64,000 nt of DNA from Streptomyces sp. NBC_00582. GTDB taxonomy: Bacteria; Actinomycetota; Actinomycetes; Streptomycetales; Streptomycetaceae. Every line of letters starts with the position of its first letter. Within the stretch, counting starts at the first letter, position 1. The position numbers and the translations under genes were made by a program. The notes below the pieces were generated by a model that worked only from the letters and a program-made list of their open reading frames with translations, had not been told where the DNA came from and did no database searches. The stretch spans positions 4,898,001 to 4,962,000 of the forward strand of contig NZ_CP107772.1 of NCBI RefSeq assembly GCF_036345155.1. The letters run 5' to 3'. Shown in pieces: positions 58,236 through 64,000 of this stretch.

Positions 58236-58720
58236 GCCGCGCCCGCTTCGCCTTCGCCGCCCACCCGGACGCCATCGCGGACCTGCGTCAACTCCCCGAC
58301 GAGATCCGCGACCTGGCGCTGCTGGAACTGCAGAACCTGGTCCACGGCAGCGACGACTGCCTGCCGCTGACCGGCCGCCTCGCGGGCTTCCACAAGGTCT
58401 ACGTCGACCCGGGCGTCTCCTACCGGATGGTCATCCAGTTCCGCCCGGCCCCGCCCACCTCGACCCACAAACGCGAGATCTACCTCGTCGCGGCCGGTGC
58501 CCGGGAGGACTACGCGGTCTACCGCACGGCCCAGCTCCGCACCAACCGCACCGGCCTCAACCGGCACGAAGACACCGACGCGGCGGCCGAGGCCCGGGTC
58601 CAGGCGGCCCGGTCCCGGTCCCCCCACGCAATCGACCCGACCGCGTCCCTCCCGACCACCGCACCGGCGGCAGCCAGCCCCGCCACCCCGGCCGCCTCCC
58701 GAAAGGCCTCCATCCGATGA
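58232..58720 (+). CDS. ParE/RelE-fold protein with C-terminal extension
   Basis: 162 aa, GTG overlapping the previous stop. Residues 1-110 match the RelE/ParE toxin plan: FAAHPDAIADLRQLPDEIRD (two helices), PLTGRLAGFHKVYVDPGVSY and REIYLVAAGAREDYAVYRTA. The last 50 residues are a disordered tail not found in toxins. No antitoxin is evident next to it, so it may have a non-toxin role in the element. Confidence 0.6.
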   Translation: MSRARFAFAAHPDAIADLRQLPDEIRDLALLELQNLVHGSDDCLPLTGRLAGFHKVYVDPGVSYRMVIQFRPAPPTSTHKREIYLVAAGAREDYAVYRTAQLRTNRTGLNRHEDTDAAAEARVQAARSRSPHAIDPTASLPTTAPAAASPATPAASRKASIR

Positions 58721-59385
58721 CCGCCGACCGTGCGTCCCTCGACCGCACCGAACTGGCCGGGCTGCTCACCGACGCCGCGCGGAGCGTCTCGGAGGTCCTG
58801 ACGACCGAGTACCCCACCTCCGCCGGCCGCTCCTACCTGCATCCCGTCCTCGGAGCGCTGTCCGCCGGTCCCCGGGTTGTCCGCGAACTGAACGACCGAC
58901 TCGAAGAGTTCGTCGTCGAGGAGCCACTGCCTTCCACCCCCGCCGGCCTGTTCACCCTGGCGTCCTACGCCTCCGCGCTCGGCTGGCTCACCGAGTCCCT
59001 CGCCGAGCTGACCGCCTCCGTCGACCAGATCTGCACGCGCGTCGGCATCCCCGCCGAGCCGCCGGACCCGGCCTTCGCCGCGCCCTCGCCAACGGACCAG
59101 GACGACGAGTTCGACTTCGCGTTCAGCGCACTGGAGTTGGCCGCCATCCGCACAGCCGCCAAGGCTGCCGACCTCAGCCCCGGCGACTACGTCGAGGTGC
59201 TCTCTCGGTCCCTGCTCGCCGCCTCCCGGATCACCGACGCCTGCATGGAGATCTCCAGCGGCCTCCTCGAAGACGCCGCGTACGTCCTCAGTGAGGCAAC
59301 CGATCACGTCCGAATTGGCGAGGGCCCCGACAGCCTGCCCACCCTGGTGCGCTCCCTGCTCGCCCGGATGGACGCTGCCGAATGA
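58717..59385 (+). CDS. hypothetical helical protein, 222 aa
   Basis: ATG overlapping the previous stop. Helical and acidic (LTDAARSVSEVLTTEYPTSA, ASALGWLTESLAELTASVDQ, YVEVLSRSLLAASRITDACM). No motif. Part of the chain of overlapping genes from 56875, so it is co-translated. Its stop overlaps a further small frame. Confidence 0.5.
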   Translation: MTADRASLDRTELAGLLTDAARSVSEVLTTEYPTSAGRSYLHPVLGALSAGPRVVRELNDRLEEFVVEEPLPSTPAGLFTLASYASALGWLTESLAELTASVDQICTRVGIPAEPPDPAFAAPSPTDQDDEFDFAFSALELAAIRTAAKAADLSPGDYVEVLSRSLLAASRITDACMEISSGLLEDAAYVLSEATDHVRIGEGPDSLPTLVRSLLARMDAAE

Positions 59386-59462
59386 ACCCCCACGACAGGG
59401 CGAAGCGGCCCGGCGCGCACCTGGTCGCCGAGAAGTTCTGCGTCGAGGCCCCTTGGCGCTGA
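59382..59462 (+). CDS. small peptide, 26 aa
   Basis: ATG overlapping the previous stop (ATGA). Sequence MNPHDRAKRPGAHLVAEKF and a short tail. The only support is the overlap; there is no ribosome site of its own. Confidence 0.3.
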   Translation: MNPHDRAKRPGAHLVAEKFCVEAPWR

Positions 59463-59561
59463 GCGACGACCGTCCACCCCGCGACCCGCGTTCCCCCGCC
59501 GGCCCGACCGCCAAGCCCTCCCGCTCCCGCTCCCGCTGAAATCCTCAGGAGGAAGACCCCC

Positions 59562-60107
59562 ATGTCCACCGTGATCTACACCCGCCACCTGGTCGAGCAC
59601 CGGTACGGCCGACCGCTGGAGGACCTCCAGCGCCACAGCGCGCATGGCGGTTCGGGAGATCCCGTTCTGCCCATCGTGCTGCGGCGGCTCGACGGCCTGG
59701 CCACTACGAACGCCCATGCCCGTGCCGCCCGCCGCAATCTCGACGCGGCCTGGCAGCGCTGCCGCTCCGGCCAACACGCCCTCGACGACCTCGTGCTGCG
59801 GTACGCGGCCGAAGTCGTGGACCTCGAACGCCGCGAGCAGTCGGAAGCCGAGGCAGTCTGGGACCTGCTGGACGTTCGCCTCCTCCTGGACCAGCCTGCC
59901 GCCCGCCGGCCTTCGACCGCCCGGCGAACCGGCCCCGCGCCGGGCGATGAGGACCTCATAGCCGTAGCCCGCCAGGTCGCCGCCCGTCTGCCCCGGCTCA
60001 ACCGCGAAGCCCTGCGCCAGGGCCTGCGCGCCCGCGGCATCCACGTCAGCAACCGCCGCCTCGGCACGGTGCTCCAGCGTCTCCGCGCCGAGCGCGACCT
60101 CCACTGA
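59562..60107 (+). CDS. hypothetical protein, 181 aa, paralogue of the 62129 product
   Basis: ATG after CAGGAGGAA. The N-terminal half (HRYGRPLEDLQRHSA, LRRLDGLATTNAHARAARRN, VLRYAAEVVDLERREQSEAE) aligns with the protein at 62129. The C-terminal 55 residues are a separate helix-turn-helix-like unit (LNREALRQGLRARGIHVSNR). DNA binding is likely; function unknown. Confidence 0.55.
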   Translation: MSTVIYTRHLVEHRYGRPLEDLQRHSAHGGSGDPVLPIVLRRLDGLATTNAHARAARRNLDAAWQRCRSGQHALDDLVLRYAAEVVDLERREQSEAEAVWDLLDVRLLLDQPAARRPSTARRTGPAPGDEDLIAVARQVAARLPRLNREALRQGLRARGIHVSNRRLGTVLQRLRAERDLH

Positions 60108-60155
60108 TCCGCACCCCGCCGCCCGATTCCCCTTCGCCCTAACGGAGTTACCGCC

Positions 60156-60992
60156 ATGTCCACCCCCACACAACCCGCAACCTCCCAGATCGGCTCCGTC
60201 GACGCCCAGCGCGTCGAGGACGCACTGTCCCTCATAGCGCCGAAGTGGACCACCTGGTCGGCACAGACCCTGGCCCAGCAGGGCGGCCCCATGCGTGTGC
60301 GTGATGTCGCCGCCCGCCTCCCCTTCGTCAGCGAGCAGTTCGTCGGCAAGCGGCTGGCCCAGATGCACGATGACGGGCTGGTGATCCGAGCCGGGGATCG
60401 CCACGGTGCCCCGTACCAGCTCAGTGGGTTCGGCAACTCCCTGTCCTCGGTACACCGTGCGCTGTCCGACTGGTCCCACGCGCACCTGTCGCTCGGCAAG
60501 GTGGCCGGTGCCGAGCGCGTCGAGGACGCCGTGCGCCGGCTGCACCTTCGCCACTCGACCGCCGTGATCCAGGCCCTCGACGCGGGCGGGCCCATGCGGT
60601 TCGTCCACATCGCCGAACAGGCAGGACTGGACAACAGCTTCACCCAGCAGCGCCTGATCCGGCTTCAGCTCGACGGCCTGGTCACCCGCACCGGACCGCG
60701 CCACGGCAATCCGTACGTCCTGACCGCAGCCGGGCGGGCGCTCGGCCCGGTCTACGCAGCCATCGAGCACTGGAGCAACCCCGTCGCCGCACCACGTCCC
60801 GCCCCTGTCCGGGTCGCGGCGGCCACGCGCACCCACACGGGCATCCCGCCAGGGTCGGACGGCATCCGTACCTCAGCGGCCCTGCGGCGGAGCACCGCCG
60901 CGCCCAGCTCCCTGTTCAGCCACGCCCCGCAGCCACAACCGCGGGTACCGGTGTCCGTGGCCGCTCAGTCGGCCTCCTCCCGGGGCCGGTGA
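60156..60992 (+). CDS. double winged-helix (HxlR-like) regulator
   Basis: 278 aa. Two HxlR/MarR-type wHTH units in tandem: about 20-105 (VEDALSLIAPKWTTWSAQTL, RVRDVAARLPFVSEQFVGKR, GLVIRAGDRHGAPYQLSGFG) and about 125-205 (FVHIAEQAGLDNSFTQQRLI, GLVTRTGPRHGNPYVLTAAG). A disordered basic tail follows. HxlR proteins bind as dimers; the fused pair may act as one. Probable regulator of the module. Confidence 0.75.
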   Translation: MSTPTQPATSQIGSVDAQRVEDALSLIAPKWTTWSAQTLAQQGGPMRVRDVAARLPFVSEQFVGKRLAQMHDDGLVIRAGDRHGAPYQLSGFGNSLSSVHRALSDWSHAHLSLGKVAGAERVEDAVRRLHLRHSTAVIQALDAGGPMRFVHIAEQAGLDNSFTQQRLIRLQLDGLVTRTGPRHGNPYVLTAAGRALGPVYAAIEHWSNPVAAPRPAPVRVAAATRTHTGIPPGSDGIRTSAALRRSTAAPSSLFSHAPQPQPRVPVSVAAQSASSRGR

Positions 60993-61112
60993 TCCGGGTG
61001 GCACTGAGAGCCAGCCGCTTCACGCCGTTGCCACGGCGCCCCCGTGCAGTCCAGCCGTTCGTTCCTCCGCGCACGCGGGCGCGTTCCCCTCCTACACCTC
61101 GGAGTCCCGACT

Positions 61113-62057
61113 GTGAACACCCAGCCCTACGACCAGCATCCCTATCAAGAGGTACTGGTCAGCCCCATGTACCTGGCCGGCTCCAACGGGACCGGGGACG
61201 CCGGCTTCGCCCCTGTCAGTCACTGGCCGCACCACTATCTCGACGAGGGCCCCTGCCAGCTCCTCGTCACCTCGCCCGACCAGCGAATACGGATCGGCTG
61301 GTTCGGCGACGACTTCGAACTGTGGAAGATCAACGCCGCCGAGGACGCCGTCTCCGCACCCCGCTGGACGGCAACCTTCAACCACGTCACCCCGGCCGAG
61401 ATCGTCGCCGGGCTCACCAGCGCTCTGGCCCACGACTACGCCGAAGCCGAGGCCACCGAAGGCAACGCGCGCTTCTTGACGAGCCCGTCGTTGTACTGGG
61501 CTGGTGCCGTCCGGCCGCTGACCAATGCCGGCTGGACCCGCGACGGGGCGGCCGAGCGCGGCACTGTCGAGATCATCGCCCCCGACGGACAAGCAGGCGT
61601 TCTGATCGACAACCGCCTCTCTGACTGGGACGACGAAACCGTCAGGCTGTGGGCCGGTCCTCCGGGTTGGGGCACGCGCGCGGAAGCGGTCTTCACAGCC
61701 CGCACCCCGACCCACCTGATCGCGGCGACCGCAGCCGCCATGTCGGACTCAGCCCCGGCGATTCGTGAGCGGCACCAGATCAACCGCAAGGTGGAGCACC
61801 TGGTCACACTGACCCCGGTCGGCCAAGCCGCCGATCCTCAGATCTCTCGTGCTCCGACCCCACTCGACGTGCGCCGCACCGCTGTCGCCCAGGCCGTACA
61901 CCGCGCCGCACGCGCCCCGCAGACAGCAGCCGACCTCCGCGTGGTGGCCGCTCGCAGTCGCACCGCGACTTCGACACAGAATCTGTCGGGCAACCCCGCA
62001 CACGCAGCCGCGGCCAGGCCGCCGGCCAGCCCGTCGGCCCCACGGCACAGCCGCTGA
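61113..62057 (+). CDS. DUF317-type protein (two domains)
   Basis: 314 aa from GTG with GGAG upstream. Two DUF317 copies: about 8-110 (VSPMYLAGSNGTGDAGFAPV, RIRIGWFGDDFELWKI, FNHVTPAEIVAGLTSALA) and about 120-215 (AGWTRDGAAERGTVEIIAPD, LWAGPPGWGTRAEAVFTART). The tail is Ala/Arg-rich. The family is abundant in Streptomyces elements and its function is not known to me. A single-domain relative lies at 63108. Confidence 0.75.
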   Translation: MNTQPYDQHPYQEVLVSPMYLAGSNGTGDAGFAPVSHWPHHYLDEGPCQLLVTSPDQRIRIGWFGDDFELWKINAAEDAVSAPRWTATFNHVTPAEIVAGLTSALAHDYAEAEATEGNARFLTSPSLYWAGAVRPLTNAGWTRDGAAERGTVEIIAPDGQAGVLIDNRLSDWDDETVRLWAGPPGWGTRAEAVFTARTPTHLIAATAAAMSDSAPAIRERHQINRKVEHLVTLTPVGQAADPQISRAPTPLDVRRTAVAQAVHRAARAPQTAADLRVVAARSRTATSTQNLSGNPAHAAAARPPASPSAPRHSR

Positions 62058-62128
62058 CTCCCGCCCCCAGCCCCTCCGAGACGTCGCCTCTGACCGAAGC
62101 AGCACCTCCGAATACCGGGAGTTCCGCC

Positions 62129-62617
62129 ATGCCCGACGCCACCGCACTCGACCAGGCCGACGCGATGATCGAGAAAGCCTGGGGCCGCCCCATCGAGGCG
62201 CTGGAAACCCTCGCGGTCCGCCGCCCCGTCGAGGATCCGCTCCTGCGCTCGGCGATGCATATCCGTTCGAGCCTCGTCGTCTCGAACAACGCGGTCGCCG
62301 TCCACCAGGACCGCCTGCACGCCCTCACCCGGCCCGATCATGTGCCGGCCTTCCACGACCTGGAGCGGATCACCAGCTCGGCGGTGGACCTGCGCGTCAC
62401 GCAGGCCGAAAGCCGCATAGCCCTGCAGGCGATCAGCCACGTGATCGAGGCCCGCGAAGCCGCCGTGACCACGGACCGGGCACCGTCGCTCAGCCTGGCC
62501 CAGGCCGCTGTCGCCCGCTCCGCGCACGCGCCGCGTACCCTGGGCCAACCACCGGACCAGCCCGCCCCGTCGGCCGCTGTCCGCCCCACGGTGGCCACGA
62601 CCGGGCCCGGAAGGTAA
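62129..62617 (+). CDS. hypothetical protein, 162 aa, paralogue of the 59562 product
   Basis: ATG at 62129. KAWGRPIEALETLAV, PLLRSAMHIRSSLVVSNNAV and LERITSSAVDLRVTQAESRI align with the first 110 residues of the 59562 protein, but the C-terminal DNA-binding-like part is absent and replaced by a disordered tail. Function unknown. Confidence 0.5.
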   Translation: MPDATALDQADAMIEKAWGRPIEALETLAVRRPVEDPLLRSAMHIRSSLVVSNNAVAVHQDRLHALTRPDHVPAFHDLERITSSAVDLRVTQAESRIALQAISHVIEAREAAVTTDRAPSLSLAQAAVARSAHAPRTLGQPPDQPAPSAAVRPTVATTGPGR

Positions 62618-62621
62618 CCGG

Positions 62622-62888
62622 TCAGCGGGAGTCTTCGTCGCGATGGGCCACGCCGGACCAGGAGTCCATCGCGCGGGCCAGCTCCACCAACGTCAGCTCG
62701 ACGCGCCGCCCATCCGCGATCCGACTCTCCACCACGGCTTCCCCGCCACGCTGCCTCCCGGCCTGGATGCCCACGGCCCACTGCCTGTCGGCCACCATCG
62801 CTATGTCGCCCACCGTCCACGGCCGCCCGGCGCCACGGATCTTGCGCTCCAGCCCGGCACCGTCCCAGTGTCTGCTCGACTCCGCCAT
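62622..62888 (-). CDS. small hypothetical protein on the opposite strand
   Basis: 88 aa from ATG with AAGGGG upstream, stop 5 bp from the convergent plus-strand stop. Beta-rich (RPWTVGDIAMVADRQWAVGI, VVESRIADGRRVELTLVELA). Composition is protein-like, unlike the opposite frames. No family known. Confidence 0.45.
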   Translation of the reverse strand: MAESSRHWDGAGLERKIRGAGRPWTVGDIAMVADRQWAVGIQAGRQRGGEAVVESRIADGRRVELTLVELARAMDSWSGVAHRDEDSR

Positions 62889-63107
62889 GGCCTGCCCCTT
62901 CTGCTCCGTACGGCCCCGCGCCGCAACCCGGTTACGACAACCGGTCGCGCCGATCCATTCCCCGGCCCGCCGGCCTCCGCTCTCCTCGACGGCCAGTTCG
63001 CCCACGGCAGACCTCACCTTCCGGGAAACAACTACGTACTTCGGCACACCGCATGTCAACGTACGGACGTCGGGAAAACCCGCAGGTCAACGAAGGGACG
63101 CCCACTC

Positions 63108-63464
63108 GTGAACGCCTCCAGCACCCTCCTGCCAGCCGTCGTCCGCCCCGCCGTGGAGGAACGCGCCTGGCTCTCCAGCGACCACTGTGCGAGCCCGGTC
63201 CTCGAACTGCTCGGCGGGCTCGGCTGGGCGATCGTCGACACCCCGGAGGCCAATGTGCACTGCACCAGCCCGGACGGCCGCGTCTACGTCGGTTGGCTCC
63301 CCGAGGACACCACCGCTTGGAAGCGCGGCATCGTCTGGCAGGTCCAGGTCCACCCCTCCGACGCCGAGCCCTGGATCCAGGAGTTCGGCCCCGACACCCC
63401 TTCCGAGGGCGTGGCCGGTTTCCTCGCCGCGCTCATCGCCGCACTTCCCCGGACCTCTCAGTAA
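63108..63464 (+). CDS. single-domain DUF317-type protein
   Basis: 118 aa from GTG after GAAGGGA. One DUF317 unit: SSDHCASPVLELLGGLGWAI, CTSPDGRVYVGWLPEDTTAW, IWQ-like WQVQVHPSDAEPWIQEFG and GVAGFLAALIAALP. Shorter relative of the 61113 protein in the same module. Confidence 0.7.
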   Translation: MNASSTLLPAVVRPAVEERAWLSSDHCASPVLELLGGLGWAIVDTPEANVHCTSPDGRVYVGWLPEDTTAWKRGIVWQVQVHPSDAEPWIQEFGPDTPSEGVAGFLAALIAALPRTSQ

Positions 63465-63517
63465 CGACGGCCAGGCCGCCGCACTGCCGTCCGGCCCGAC
63501 CTCGCGAAGGAGTCATC

Positions 63518-63685
63518 GTGGCCCGCATGCTCGGCGCTACCCGCCCCAACTACCGCCGGACCTGCCGATACGCACGGAGAGGCTGCACTTGCTACCTCTA
63601 CCCCTCCACCATCGGATCGAAGGCGAAGGTCCTGCGCCGCCGCGCACAACGGCACGCAGAGAAGCGACGACTCCGCACCTTCTGA
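63518..63685 (+). CDS. small basic protein, 55 aa
   Basis: GTG after CGAAGGAG. Strongly basic (RPNYRRTCRYARRGCTCYLY, KVLRRRAQRHAEKRRLRTF) with three Cys. The good ribosome site supports it. Probably binds nucleic acid. Confidence 0.5.
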   Translation: MARMLGATRPNYRRTCRYARRGCTCYLYPSTIGSKAKVLRRRAQRHAEKRRLRTF

Positions 63686-63816
63686 CCTCGTCAAGCAAGC
63701 CCCCCACCAGCGCAGACCCGTTGCACATGTGCACGGTGACCTGCTCCGCCTCGACGCCTGGTGACCATCCACCAGCCGCACCGCTTCACCCTCTATCTCG
63801 CTCTCGGAGATCTCCC

Positions 63817-64000
63817 GTGCCCCAGTGCCTGACCGTCGGCCACCTGCTCCGCCAACTTCAGAACCTCGACCCCGACCTGCCGATCCGCCTGGCCGTCAAC
63901 CCCGACTGGCCCTTCGCCCACTACGTCGGCACCGACGTCGTCGTGGGCGACGGCATGGCGTTCATCGCCGAAAACGGCCAAGAGGGCTACCTCCCGGCAT
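63817..64000 (+). CDS. hypothetical protein, cut by the window edge
   Basis: GTG after TCGGAG; open to the right edge. Start of the product: MPQCLTVGHLLRQLQNLDPD, then PIRLAVNPDWPFAHYVG. The pattern (a helix, then a strand with Asp-Pro) resembles small plasmid-encoded proteins of unknown role. Confidence 0.45.
   Translation, partial: MPQCLTVGHLLRQLQNLDPDLPIRLAVNPDWPFAHYVGTDVVVGDGMAFIAENGQEGYLPA

Larger units (their letters stand above)
19149..64000. mobile_element. putative second integrated element (defence island plus SCO6880-type conjugation module), right end outside window
   Basis: Sequence right of the AICE starts at an att core without the tRNA 5' half, and from about 34.6 kb onward it is dominated by conjugation genes: wall hydrolase, VirB6/VirB8/VirB4-like, SCO6880-like, relaxase-like and VirD4-like proteins. 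No second integrase or replication initiator is seen within the window. Treating defence island and transfer module as one element is inference; they could be separate insertions. Confidence 0.4.

Noticed and set aside
1..64000. Many long open frames on the opposite strand or in other phases of clear genes
   Set aside because: In DNA this GC-rich stop codons are rare, so antisense and shifted frames stay open; they have Arg/Pro-rich composition and no ribosome sites. The LLPTP frame is the one exception reported, because it is conserved between two genes.
1..64000. CRISPR array or cas genes
   Set aside because: No regularly spaced direct repeats with unique spacers and no Cas-like proteins were seen.

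Overview
The window is very GC-rich DNA with GTG/TTG starts, ATGA/GTGA stop-start overlaps and families (Spd-type proteins, DUF2637, DUF317, SCO6880-type) that I know from Streptomyces. I read it as accessory chromosome made of at least two mobile elements side by side, with a phage-defence island between their transfer modules.

Region 1 (452-19148) is a complete actinomycete integrative and conjugative element (AICE). It is bounded by a perfect 44-bp direct repeat that is the 3' part (anticodon loop to acceptor) of a tRNA-Thr(CGT) gene. From left to right it has a HEPN-like cargo gene on AT-richer DNA; a regulatory block (GntR, HD, XRE-type and Nudix genes); an operator palindrome followed by about 300 nt of nested hairpins with no gene (candidate structured RNA); an operon of small Spd-type membrane proteins, a GGDEF protein and a C5 DNA methyltransferase; a TraB/FtsK-type DNA pump followed by a palindromic repeat cluster; a DpdA-like protein; a prim-pol plus SF3 helicase replication pair; and xis and int. 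Paired TTGAGACC arm-type sites lie just inside each end.

Region 2 (19149-34104) is a defence island: an OLD nuclease/UvrD helicase pair (Gabija-like), an Eco29kI-like type II restriction-modification set with a Vsr endonuclease, a three-gene operon of MORC/MutL-like GHKL ATPase, Mrr-nuclease/SF2 helicase fusion and a small protein, a NucS-like/DUF5655 nuclease, and an orphan DNA methyltransferase.

Region 3 (about 34.6 kb to the right edge) is a long co-directional conjugation module of the SCO6880 type: wall hydrolase, small membrane subunit, VirB8-like, VirB6-like, SCO6880-like and VirB4-like proteins, a relaxase-like protein, a VirD4-like coupling ATPase, a DnaB-N-domain protein, a frameshifted C5 methyltransferase, DUF4913, ParE-like, DUF317 and wHTH proteins, and many unknowns. 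A divergent segment (42.4-44.4 kb) interrupts it. Three short upstream reading frames and a three-copy intergenic repeat recur among its genes.

Neither att copy carries the 5' half of the tRNA, so region 1 probably sits in a tandem array at one tRNA-Thr site, with regions 2 and 3 belonging to the next element, whose far end lies outside the window. The least explained signals are the out-of-frame peptide conserved between the two C5 methyltransferases, the hairpin-rich segment at 4.7-5.0 kb, and the GHKL/Mrr-helicase operon. All family names come from reading motifs; nothing was searched.
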